A stretch of 8,072 bases of DNA. Source: Candidatus Fermentithermobacillaceae bacterium UBA3907. GTDB taxonomy: Bacteria > Bacillota > Sulfobacillia > Fermentithermobacillales > Fermentithermobacillaceae. The stretch's first letter is position 1. Each line of letters opens with the position of its first letter. Below are positions 1-5,809 of this stretch, piece by piece. The stretch spans positions 14,990-23,061 of the forward strand of contig DGFF01000057.1 of the NCBI GenBank assembly GCA_002391545.1. Reading direction: 5' to 3'. The notes below the pieces were generated by a model that was given only the letters and a program-made list of their open reading frames with translations, made no database searches and had not been told where the DNA came from. Position numbers and translations under genes: made by a program.

Positions 1-24
1 GAAGCAGCAGAACCGTCCCCATGA
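1..24 (+). CDS. Possible C-terminal end of an upstream gene (partial)
   Basis: Frame 1 of the window edge reads EAAEPSP and then a TGA stop at 22-24. The stop lies 18 nt before the next start, a spacing typical of an operon, so this could be the tail of a gene co-transcribed with the mutase downstream. Seven codons cannot show function. Alternatively the first 20 bases are not coding: the string GAACCGTCCCC resembles one arm of dispersed palindromic repeats that I recall from many Firmicutes genomes. Confidence 0.25.
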   Translation, partial: EAAEPSP

Positions 25-27
25 TTC

Positions 28-34
28 AAGGAGG
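28..34 (+). promoter_or_regulatory. Ribosome binding site of the phosphohexomutase gene
   Basis: A perfect AAGGAGG lies 8 nt before the ATG at 43. This fixes the start and implies efficient translation. Confidence 0.85.
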
Positions 35-42
35 AATTAGGG

Positions 43-1422
43 ATGGTCAGGATTAATCCGCAGATATTTAGGGAGTATGACATACGAGGGATTGTAGGAG
101 AAGATCTTACTGAAAAAACTGTGTACCTAATAGGGCGGGGGTACGGATCTTTTCTGAGGCAAAATCATATAAATCAAGCGGTGCTTGGCCGGGATCCCAG
201 ACTCTCTTCTTACGCATACTCAAGGGCCATATGTCAGGGGCTTTGCGACGCAGGTGTAGATGTTATAGATATAGGCATGGTTCCAACACCCCTTATGTAC
301 TTTGCCAGAGTATATTACGAAATCGAAGGCGGGGTTATGGTGACAGGTAGCCACAATCCGCCTGAATTCAACGGTTTTAAACTTGGATTTGGGCCCGATA
401 CGTTGTACGGCGACGGAATTCAGAATATTTTACGGATCATAGAAAAAGGCGAGTTTGAAACGGGAACAGGTTCAGTAGAGTACAAAGATCCCTTGCCAGC
501 CTATGTAGAGGATATTGCCAGTCGAATTACTTTGGGACCCAAGGATTTATTTTGCGTGGTAGATGCGGGAAATGGCGCTACAGGCCCTGTGGTCCAGGCT
601 GTTTTTGATAGACTGGGAGTTAAATATCACGGATTATATCTGGAACCAGATGGCACTTTTCCCAATCACCACCCTGATCCTACACGTCTTGAGAATCTTT
701 GCGATTTGATTGAGGCCGTGAAAAGTCAGGAAGCGGATTTAGGCATAGCTTTTGATGGCGATGGGGACCGGATTGGGGTTGTAGATGATTCAGGTAAGGC
801 GCTTTGGGGAGATGAGCTTCAAGCTGTTTTTTGGTCTGAAATCCTTCCAAAGCACCCTGGTACTCTAGCGCTTATAGAAGTGAAATGTTCCCAGTCCCTT
901 TTCGATGTAGTCGAAGAGTTAGGCGGAAAGCCTGAGTTTACGCAAGCAGGTCATTCTTTAATAAAGGCTCGCATGCGACAGACAGGGGCTCTTTTTGCCG
1001 GAGAATTGTCAGGGCACATGTTTTTCAAAGACGAATATTACGGCTTTGACGACGCCATATACGCGGCAGTGAGGTTGTTGAGGCTTTTGTCTAATTCTGA
1101 CAGGGCCTTAAGCGATTTTGTGGCCGAGTTTCCTAAGTATTGTTCTACCCCTGAGGTGCGCGTTTACTGCCCTGATGAAGAAAAATTTAAGGTTGTGGAA
1201 CAACTTATCGAAGATCTTAGTAGAGACTATGAAGTTGTCACTGTCGACGGAGTCAGGGTTATTCTCCCCTACGGGTGGGGGCTGGTGAGAGCATCTAATA
1301 CCCAACCCGCTTTGGTTTTAAGGGCTGAGGCGAAAACCGAGGATCAACTGGAGAATATAAAGAGTCTGATCGAAGAGAAACTGGGACAATATCCTGCTGT
1401 AGGAGTGATAGAATGGAATTGA
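43..1422 (+). CDS. Phosphomannomutase/phosphoglucomutase (alpha-D-phosphohexomutase family)
   Basis: A cytosolic enzyme that interconverts hexose 6-phosphates and 1-phosphates (mannose and/or glucose), supplying precursors for nucleotide sugars, cell-surface polysaccharides and glycogen-type metabolism. All four signature regions of the family are present in the 459 residues: the phosphoserine loop TGSHNPPEFNGFK (101-113, catalytic Ser103), the Mg-binding loop DGDGDR (238-243), the sugar-binding loop GELSGH (320-325), and the C-terminal phosphate-binding segment RASNTQPALVLRAEA (417-431). The N-terminal FREYDIRG (9-16) and the length of about 460 match AlgC/ManB-type bifunctional mutases rather than the longer Pgm family or GlmM. 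The ATG has a perfect ribosome binding site. The next gene begins 16 nt after the stop, so the two are almost certainly co-transcribed. Which sugar is preferred cannot be read from the sequence, so I give no gene symbol. Confidence 0.93.
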   Translation: MVRINPQIFREYDIRGIVGEDLTEKTVYLIGRGYGSFLRQNHINQAVLGRDPRLSSYAYSRAICQGLCDAGVDVIDIGMVPTPLMYFARVYYEIEGGVMVTGSHNPPEFNGFKLGFGPDTLYGDGIQNILRIIEKGEFETGTGSVEYKDPLPAYVEDIASRITLGPKDLFCVVDAGNGATGPVVQAVFDRLGVKYHGLYLEPDGTFPNHHPDPTRLENLCDLIEAVKSQEADLGIAFDGDGDRIGVVDDSGKALWGDELQAVFWSEILPKHPGTLALIEVKCSQSLFDVVEELGGKPEFTQAGHSLIKARMRQTGALFAGELSGHMFFKDEYYGFDDAIYAAVRLLRLLSNSDRALSDFVAEFPKYCSTPEVRVYCPDEEKFKVVEQLIEDLSRDYEVVTVDGVRVILPYGWGLVRASNTQPALVLRAEAKTEDQLENIKSLIEEKLGQYPAVGVIEWN

Positions 1423-1423
1423 A

Positions 1424-1430
1424 AAGGAGG
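1424..1430 (+). promoter_or_regulatory. Ribosome binding site that sets the start of the DUF151 gene
   Basis: AAGGAGG followed by TG lies 8 nt before the ATG at 1439. An in-frame GTG at 1430 is embedded in this Shine-Dalgarno sequence and so cannot be the start. The choice removes three residues from the longest reading frame. Confidence 0.85.
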
Positions 1431-1438
1431 TGCAGTTT

Positions 1439-1855
1439 ATGATCCAGGTTACAGTGCATCGGATAGGGCTGGATCAAAGTAGCGACCAGGCAGTTATCCT
1501 ACTTGGCGATCTTACCAGGACCACATTTATTCCCATATGGGTGAGAACGTCTGAAGCTACTGCTATTGCCATTCCAATTCAAGGGATTCAATCTCCTAGG
1601 CCCATAACAGCTGACCTTGTGGTGAAGGTAATTGAAGAGTTTGGAGCAGATGTAGTCATGGCAGTTATAACTGATCTCAAAGATGACATTTTCTATGCTT
1701 CCTTGGTTCTCACCAAAGATGATGAGTTGATCGAAATTGACTGTCGGCCGTCAGACGCTATAGCAGTTGCGCTCAGGAAGGCAGTGCCTATATATGTAGA
1801 AGAAAAAGTAATGGCTGAAGCGGGTATCACAGGTGACGATTCAGAAATTCAATAA
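1439..1855 (+). CDS. Bifunctional nuclease (BFN/DUF151) domain protein
   Basis: A small single-domain protein (138 aa) of the DUF151 family, known as the bifunctional nuclease domain after plant homologues reported to have DNase and RNase activity. TM0160 of Thermotoga is a bacterial member of similar size. The bacterial role is not established. The family pattern is clear: an N-terminal strand followed by AVILLGD (18-24), FIPIWVRTSEATAIAI (30-45), PRPITADL (53-60), IFYASL (84-89), and the most conserved segment DCRPSDAIAVALR (101-113) leading into VPIYVEEKVM (116-125). There is no signal peptide or membrane segment. The gene sits between the mutase and dusB and overlaps dusB by 23 bp. This suggests an operon with coupled translation but says little about function. 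Family assignment is firm; a nuclease role is only inferred. Confidence 0.9.
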   Translation: MIQVTVHRIGLDQSSDQAVILLGDLTRTTFIPIWVRTSEATAIAIPIQGIQSPRPITADLVVKVIEEFGADVVMAVITDLKDDIFYASLVLTKDDELIEIDCRPSDAIAVALRKAVPIYVEEKVMAEAGITGDDSEIQ

Positions 1856-2828
1856 TATCCATCCTTTACGTTTTGGTGATCTCTCCATCTGGCCTCCGTT
1901 TGCAGCTGCTCCTATGGCCGGCTATACTGATGCAGTGTTCAGAGATATTCAGCGAGAGTTTGGCTGCCCTTTGTGTTTTACAGAGATGGTAAGTGCAAAA
2001 GGGATCATTCAACACAATCATAACACCTTGAGCCTTCTTAGACATTCAGAGACTGATAAGCCCCTGGCAGTCCAAGTCTTTGGCGAGGATCCTGAAGATA
2101 TGTTTCAGGCGGTCCAGATAATAGGGAATTTGGAGTTTTCTTTTGAAGCCATTGACATAAACATGGGTTGCCCTGCAAGAAAAGTCACTTGTCAAGGTGC
2201 AGGCGGCGCTCTTTTGAAAGACGTGTCCAGGGCAGTAGAAATTGTAGAGGCTGTAAAAGATGCTGCATCGGTTCCTGTGTCAGTCAAGATGCGTACAGGT
2301 TGGGATAGTCATGAACGGGCGTGTGACATTGCAAACCGGTTGGCTGAAGCGGGTGCAGATATGCTAACCGTCCACGGTCGGACTGTGTCTCAGGGGTTTT
2401 CCGGAACTTCCGATTGGTCTGTTATATCCAATATAGCTTCCTCGGTAGATATACCTGTTGTTGGTAATGGAGATGTCAAGCTGCCTGAACAAGGCCTTTT
2501 GCACTTAGAGAAAGGCAGTTGTTCAGGAATCATGGTAGGAAGAGGAATTCTAGGTAATCCATTTTTTTGGAGGCATCTGAATCAGGTGCTTCAAGGCGCC
2601 ATTGTGAACCTGCCCGATAACCGAGAGCGGTTGGAAGCTGCTAGGAATCATTTGGGTCGAGGTGTGGAGTTTTACGGACCTGATAAGGGTCTAGTATGTA
2701 TGAAGAAACATCTGGGTTTTTATGTTAAAGGCATGAAAGGCGCCTCCAAAATCAGGGAAATTATCCATCGTGCCTCAAGCGTAGACGATTTAATGATGGC
2801 CCTAGAGGAATTTGGCGTTTTGCAGTAA
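1833..2828 (+). CDS. dusB: tRNA-dihydrouridine synthase (DusB type)
   Basis: An FMN-dependent enzyme that uses NADPH to reduce specific uridines in the tRNA D-loop to dihydrouridine. The 331 residues carry the usual Dus order: APMAGYTD near the N-terminus (26-33, FMN pocket), NMGCPARK (110-117) with the catalytic Cys113, MRTGW (153-157), VHGRT (180-184), VGNGDV (210-215) and the phosphate-binding MVGRGILGNPFF (234-245). A C-terminal helical domain follows. The start is the GTG at 1833, inside the end of the DUF151 gene. No ATG or better initiator lies before the conserved APMAG block, and only a weak purine-rich stretch (GAAGCGGG) precedes it, so translation probably depends on coupling to the upstream gene. 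In B. subtilis, as I recall, dusB directly precedes lysS and an rRNA operon; here a separate cassette and greA lie between. Confidence 0.93.
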   Translation: MTIQKFNNIHPLRFGDLSIWPPFAAAPMAGYTDAVFRDIQREFGCPLCFTEMVSAKGIIQHNHNTLSLLRHSETDKPLAVQVFGEDPEDMFQAVQIIGNLEFSFEAIDINMGCPARKVTCQGAGGALLKDVSRAVEIVEAVKDAASVPVSVKMRTGWDSHERACDIANRLAEAGADMLTVHGRTVSQGFSGTSDWSVISNIASSVDIPVVGNGDVKLPEQGLLHLEKGSCSGIMVGRGILGNPFFWRHLNQVLQGAIVNLPDNRERLEAARNHLGRGVEFYGPDKGLVCMKKHLGFYVKGMKGASKIREIIHRASSVDDLMMALEEFGVLQ

Positions 2829-2888
2829 CCTTCTGATAGTTTTCGGTTTATGACTGAACAGCCACTTCAAATTACTTCTAAAAATTTG

Positions 2889-2917
2889 TTGCCACATACC
2901 TTATACAGTGATATTAT
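2889..2917 (+). promoter_or_regulatory. Sigma-A-type promoter of the regulator/oxidoreductase cassette
   Basis: The -35 hexamer TTGCCA (2889-2894) is separated by exactly 17 bp from the -10 hexamer TATTAT (2912-2917). Each matches consensus at five of six positions. The expected transcription start is around 2924, within the palindrome that follows. This separates the cassette transcriptionally from dusB, although no terminator is visible between them. Confidence 0.7.
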
Positions 2918-2918
2918 G

Positions 2919-2938
2919 TGTACACAATATTGTGCACA
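2919..2938 (+). promoter_or_regulatory. Palindromic operator overlapping the transcription start
   Basis: The 20-bp sequence TGTACACAATATTGTGCACA is an inverted repeat with nine of ten base pairs matching, including a perfect 12-bp core CACAATATTGTG. It begins two bases after the -10 hexamer and ends where the Shine-Dalgarno of the regulator gene begins. A protein bound here would block transcription initiation. The first gene downstream encodes a helix-turn-helix protein, so autorepression is the simplest reading. I see no second copy elsewhere in the window. Confidence 0.6.
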
Positions 2939-2946
2939 AGGCGGTG
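2938..2946 (+). promoter_or_regulatory. Ribosome binding site that decides the TTG start of the regulator
   Basis: AAGGCGGTG matches the ideal AAGGAGGTG at eight of nine bases and lies 6 nt before TTG at 2953. The competing GTG at 2908 would start before the predicted mRNA 5' end, and the GTG at 2944 lies inside this site. The same C-for-A change occurs in the greA site (AAGGCGG). Confidence 0.6.
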
Positions 2947-2952
2947 GCTTGC

Positions 2953-3483
2953 TTGGATTTCATTAGAATCGGCGATAAAGTGATAAGTCGGCAAAAGATA
3001 GATCGGGCCATTGATGAAATCTTTGATTTGCGTGTGCAAGGTATGTCCCAAACGGAGGTAGCTGGAAAAACCGGTGTAGATAGGACTTTTGTTTCTCGTT
3101 TGGAGAGCCTAGGAGAAGTTCGGAAAGGCGGTTCCATAGCCATAATCGGCTTCCCTTTAGCCAATTGCGATGAAATCCGGGATTTGGCAAAAGAAGAGGG
3201 AGTTGAGTTTACCCTTCTCATGAACGATGAAGAGCGCTGGGATTGGGTGAAGAAAAAGAGCGGTATAGAACTGTTTAACGACCTCCTATGGATGATTTAC
3301 GAAGTTAGGACTTACGAGAAGGTGATTCTCATAGGTTCTGATAGAAGGTTGGATCTGATGAGAGGGCTTCTAGATAGGAGTACCGATGTCTACACCGTGG
3401 ACATAGGTACATCTCCCATAACTGGTGATGTGAATTTAAACGCCGAGTTTTTACGGGAAATAATTAGAGAAATGAAGGGCTAA
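2953..3483 (+). CDS. Helix-turn-helix transcriptional regulator with Rossmann-like C-terminal domain
   Basis: A probable DNA-binding regulator of its own cassette, 176 aa from the preferred TTG start. The protein would begin MDFIRIGDKVISRQKI. An open frame reaches up to GTG 2908, but that extension would translate the promoter-operator region. The helix-turn-helix is visible at about residues 29-54: QGMSQTEVAGKTGVDRTFVS followed by RLESLGE. It resembles XRE/Cro-type domains, with helix 2 at SQTEVAGKTG and the recognition helix at DRTFVSRLE. From residue 62 on there are alternating hydrophobic strands and helices, SIAIIGFPLAN (61-71) and VILIGSDRRLDLMRGLL (124-140), suggesting a Rossmann-like fold that may sense a ligand. 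The palindrome overlapping its promoter implies autoregulation. The stop is 16 nt before the next start. The ligand is unknown. Confidence 0.8.
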   Translation: MDFIRIGDKVISRQKIDRAIDEIFDLRVQGMSQTEVAGKTGVDRTFVSRLESLGEVRKGGSIAIIGFPLANCDEIRDLAKEEGVEFTLLMNDEERWDWVKKKSGIELFNDLLWMIYEVRTYEKVILIGSDRRLDLMRGLLDRSTDVYTVDIGTSPITGDVNLNAEFLREIIREMKG

Positions 3484-3499
3484 AATAGGGGGTGTCTTT

Positions 3500-4456
3500 G
3501 TGAAGCACGTTGTAAGTGTAAGTCTTGGTTCATCCAAGAGAAACAAACGTACAGAGCAAGAGATTCTAGGAGAACAGGTTATCGTTGAACGGATAGGCAC
3601 AGATGGCTCCATTGAAAAAGCTATTGAAATAATAAAGGAACTAGATGGCAAAGTAGATGCGTTTGGCATGGGCGGTATCGATTTGTACGTGTCGTGTGGT
3701 AAGAAGAGATACGTTTTGAAGGATGCAATTCCCATTGCTCAAGCGGCCCAAAAAACCCCAATTGTGGACGGATCCAGGCTCAAAGGCACCTTAGAACGAC
3801 GAGTCATTGAGTATTTAGACCAGGAACTGGGGATCCCCTTTCAGGAAAAGACTGTGCTATTGGTCAGCGCTATGGATCGCTTTGGAATGGCCGAGGCGTT
3901 ACAGGAAACCGGATGCGATCTTATCCTAGGAGATCTATTGTTCATACTGGGGATACCTATTCGGCTCAAGTCTTTAAGCGCCCTCGACAAAGTAGCTAGG
4001 GCAATTGCGCCACTTGTTGTAAGGCTTCCATTTTCCATGCTCTATCCCACCGGAGAAAAACAAGATACTGTAGAATCCAACGAGAAATACGCCAAGTTTT
4101 ACAACGAAGCAGATATTGTCGCCGGGGATTTTCTCTTGGTGAAAAAGCACATGCCTGAAGATATGACAGGAAAGTCAATAATAACTAACACAGTTACTGA
4201 AGAAGACATTGAACTTCTGCGCCAGCGGGGATTGAGCACCCTTATAACTACGACGCCTGAGATGGACGGGCGTTCCTTTGGAACCAACGTTATGGAGGCG
4301 CTCATCGTTTCTATGTTAAAGAAAATGCCTGATGAAATTACCGATGATGAAATAAACGACCTTTTGGATCGTCTAGATTTCAAACCAAGAGTTGAAGTAT
4401 TAAATCCGCCATCCCTAGTTCCCCTAGAAAAATTGGGGCAGATAGGGCAGATGTAG
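3500..4456 (+). CDS. Conserved protein of the family labelled 'quinate 5-dehydrogenase'; function unproven
   Basis: A 318-residue soluble protein starting at GTG 3500, with the ribosome binding site AGGGGGTG at 3487-3494. I recall proteins with this N-terminus (VSVSLGSSKRNKR, residues 5-17) and the motif DAFGMGGIDLYV (53-64) from anaerobic Firmicutes, annotated as quinate/shikimate 5-dehydrogenase. The sequence does not support that name: I find neither the glycine-rich GxGGxxxA nucleotide motif nor the shikimate dehydrogenase substrate motifs. Visible features are a possible strand-turn-helix TVLLVSAMDRFGMAEAL (118-134), a strand plus GDFLLVKKHMP (209-219), and a C-terminal GRSFGTNVMEALIV (257-270) that looks like a conserved ligand site. 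It ends in tandem TAG stops, 47 nt before the next start. Its place between a regulator and an acyl-reductase-like enzyme suggests a partner or substrate-handling role, which is inference. Confidence 0.7.
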   Translation: MKHVVSVSLGSSKRNKRTEQEILGEQVIVERIGTDGSIEKAIEIIKELDGKVDAFGMGGIDLYVSCGKKRYVLKDAIPIAQAAQKTPIVDGSRLKGTLERRVIEYLDQELGIPFQEKTVLLVSAMDRFGMAEALQETGCDLILGDLLFILGIPIRLKSLSALDKVARAIAPLVVRLPFSMLYPTGEKQDTVESNEKYAKFYNEADIVAGDFLLVKKHMPEDMTGKSIITNTVTEEDIELLRQRGLSTLITTTPEMDGRSFGTNVMEALIVSMLKKMPDEITDDEINDLLDRLDFKPRVEVLNPPSLVPLEKLGQIGQM

Positions 4457-4485
4457 TAGGTATACAAGATATTGCTAGACAAGAT

Positions 4486-4496
4486 AAAGGAAGTGA
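4486..4496 (+). promoter_or_regulatory. Ribosome binding site of the acyl-reductase-like gene
   Basis: AAAGGAAGTGA matches the AAAGGAGGTGA ideal with one change. Its GGAAG core (4489-4493) is 10 nt from GTG 4504 but only 4 nt from GTG 4498, which favours the later start. The two starts differ by two residues. Confidence 0.6.
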
Positions 4497-4503
4497 CGTG
4501 CTA

Positions 4504-5580
4504 GTGGGCACCTTTGGTTTCGTTATTCACCCTGTAGATGTAAGCGATGTTGCGAGACAGTTTCCCTTGGCCAAATATTTGCCAGGAAGTTTGGTAGAAA
4601 GAGCCCTTGCTCTTTCTGACCCGTTCAAAGTTTCGGAAATAAACGGCATTAGGTCCGAGTACAATAGCGCTACAGGCTACTTCGTGGCTTGTCCCCTAAC
4701 TCCTCACATAATGACGAAAATGCCCGAAGAAAAGGTTATGAAAAAAATCATTGACTCTGTGAAACTAGCTCAGGACTTAGGGGCAAAGGTGGTGGGGCTA
4801 GGCGCTTTTACAGCGGTTATAGGGGATGCTGGCATTACAGTGAGCAATAACGTAGATGTGGCAGTTACGACTGGGAATAGTTACACTGTGGCTACTGCTT
4901 TAGAAGCTACTGTAAAGGCTGCTGAGCTAATGGAAATCGATATGGACAATGCGAACGTGCTAGTCCTAGGTGCAACAGGATCTATAGGTCGCGTCTTATC
5001 CATAATCCTTTCCGATCGAGGTTTCCATCTTACTCTTGCAGCTAGGAATCTAGATAAGCTGAACCAAGTGGCAAACGTGATCAAGGAGCGGTCAGGTGTG
5101 ATGCCTGAAGTTACTACTGATATTGCTGAAGGTTTGAGAGAAGCCGATGTAATATTTTGCGTAAGTTCTGCAGTAGATGCCATAGTCGAGCCTGACCATT
5201 TGAAGCCCGGCGCTTTGGTTTGCGATGTGGCAAGGCCCAGAAATGTATCTGCAGAAGTAAAGGAACGAAGGGACGATGTTCTCGTCATAGAAGGTGGAAT
5301 TGTTCGCGTTCCAGGTGATGTAGACTTTAACTTTGATTTTGGTTTCCCAAAAGGGAACAGCTATGCTTGCATGGCAGAAACTATGATTTTGGCTTTAGAA
5401 GAGAAGTATGTAAACTGGTCACTGGGCAGAGAACTCACAGTAGAGCAAGTAGAGGGCATAGCTGCTCTTGCCAAAAAGCACGGTTTTGAACTTGGTGGAT
5501 TTAGGAGTTTTGAAAGGCCTGTCACTTTAGAAGAGATCGAAGAAGTCAAGCGAAATGCCAGGGCTAAGAAGGGTTATTAA
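4504..5580 (+). CDS. Acyl-ACP reductase-like (COG5322) NAD(P)-dependent oxidoreductase
   Basis: A 358-aa oxidoreductase resembling cyanobacterial long-chain acyl-ACP reductase (AAR), which reduces fatty acyl-ACP to fatty aldehyde. From remembered AAR sequence, collinear matches are GAFTAVI (100-106) with AAR GGFSSII, TTGNSYTVA (122-130) with TTGNTHTAY, the dinucleotide-binding VLVLGATGSIG (152-162) with VAVCGATGDIG, LAARNLDKL (178-186), VLVIEGGIV (259-267), and NWSLGRELTVEQVEGI (304-319) with NFSWGRNQITVDKMEQI. SYACMAETM (286-294) aligns with AAR FACFAECM, so Cys289 falls on the acylated catalytic cysteine Cys294 of the Synechococcus enzyme. The protein is slightly longer than AAR, with a charged C-terminal tail. 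Such proteins in Firmicutes are often called predicted amino acid or shikimate dehydrogenases. No aldehyde-deformylating oxygenase is nearby, so alkane production is not implied. The natural substrate is unknown. Confidence 0.78.
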   Translation: MGTFGFVIHPVDVSDVARQFPLAKYLPGSLVERALALSDPFKVSEINGIRSEYNSATGYFVACPLTPHIMTKMPEEKVMKKIIDSVKLAQDLGAKVVGLGAFTAVIGDAGITVSNNVDVAVTTGNSYTVATALEATVKAAELMEIDMDNANVLVLGATGSIGRVLSIILSDRGFHLTLAARNLDKLNQVANVIKERSGVMPEVTTDIAEGLREADVIFCVSSAVDAIVEPDHLKPGALVCDVARPRNVSAEVKERRDDVLVIEGGIVRVPGDVDFNFDFGFPKGNSYACMAETMILALEEKYVNWSLGRELTVEQVEGIAALAKKHGFELGGFRSFERPVTLEEIEEVKRNARAKKGY

Positions 5581-5587
5581 ACCTGGA

Positions 5588-5624
5588 TGGAATTATTCCA
5601 ACTGTTTCATTCCAATTGTTTCAT
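5588..5624 (+). repeat. Palindrome plus tandem near-repeat upstream of the greA promoter
   Basis: TGGAATTATTCCA (5588-5600) is a perfect palindrome around one central base. It runs into two copies of TTCCAAYTGTTTCA at 5596-5609 and 5610-5623, differing at one base. The half-motif TTCCAA therefore recurs at a 14-bp period, ending nine bases before the -35 hexamer at 5633. This is a plausible binding site for a regulator, but no specific protein can be named. Confidence 0.45.
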
Positions 5625-5632
5625 GAAGTGTA

Positions 5633-5662
5633 TTGACTATAAGTCTAGCAGTGAATTATAAT
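5633..5662 (+). promoter_or_regulatory. Strong sigma-A promoter for greA-lysS
   Basis: The -35 TTGACT (5633-5638, five of six) and the perfect -10 TATAAT (5657-5662) are separated by 18 bp. Transcription should start near 5669, giving an untranslated leader of about 140 nt before greA. Confidence 0.75.
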
Positions 5663-5711
5663 CTCTCGTGACCGATGCCTTGATGTAAACCTCGGCAGCG
5701 GTTTTATCTAT

Positions 5712-5735
5712 CTAATGTAGATGCTAATGTAGATG
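5712..5735 (+). repeat. Perfect 12-bp tandem duplication in the greA leader
   Basis: CTAATGTAGATG occurs twice in direct succession (5712-5723 and 5724-5735) in the predicted 5' untranslated region. It may be a recent slippage duplication or part of an RNA structure: TAGAT can pair with ATCTA just upstream. Confidence 0.6.
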
Positions 5736-5809
5736 CGCTAAGTTGGAAATGACACATACAGTATAACAGTATATGTTAATTGCACTATGAAAGGCGGGAA
5801 TCCACAAGC

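Larger units (their letters stand above)
5581..5809 (+). other. Intergenic region with repeats, promoter and long greA leader
   Basis: These 229 bp hold no convincing gene. They contain a 13-bp palindrome and a 14-bp tandem near-repeat (5588-5624), then a strong promoter (5633-5662), then about 140 nt of leader with a perfect 12-bp tandem duplication (5712-5735). No clear intrinsic terminator for the upstream cassette is visible. Confidence 0.7.

Noticed and set aside
2868..2888. CAAATT/AATTTG inverted repeat after dusB as a terminator
   Set aside because: Six A/T-rich pairs with a 9-nt loop and no T-run; too weak to terminate. It could be an upstream operator half but lacks similarity to the palindrome at 2919.
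4099..4482. Minus-strand open frame of 127 codons opposite the 'quinate dehydrogenase' family gene
   Set aside because: Serine/isoleucine-rich low-complexity product, no ribosome binding site, and it lies wholly antisense to a well-supported gene.
4881..5288. Minus-strand open frame of 135 codons opposite the acyl-reductase-like gene
   Set aside because: Composition typical of an antisense shadow, no recognisable motif, and the + strand is clearly coding here.
5687..5704. Small hairpin AAACC/GGTTT followed by TTTAT as an intrinsic terminator
   Set aside because: Only five base pairs, a short T stretch, and it lies downstream of the greA promoter, so it would cut off greA.
5743..5775. Second greA promoter using TTGGAA with TATAAC or TATATG
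   Set aside because: Spacings of 13 or 21 bp do not fit a sigma-A promoter.
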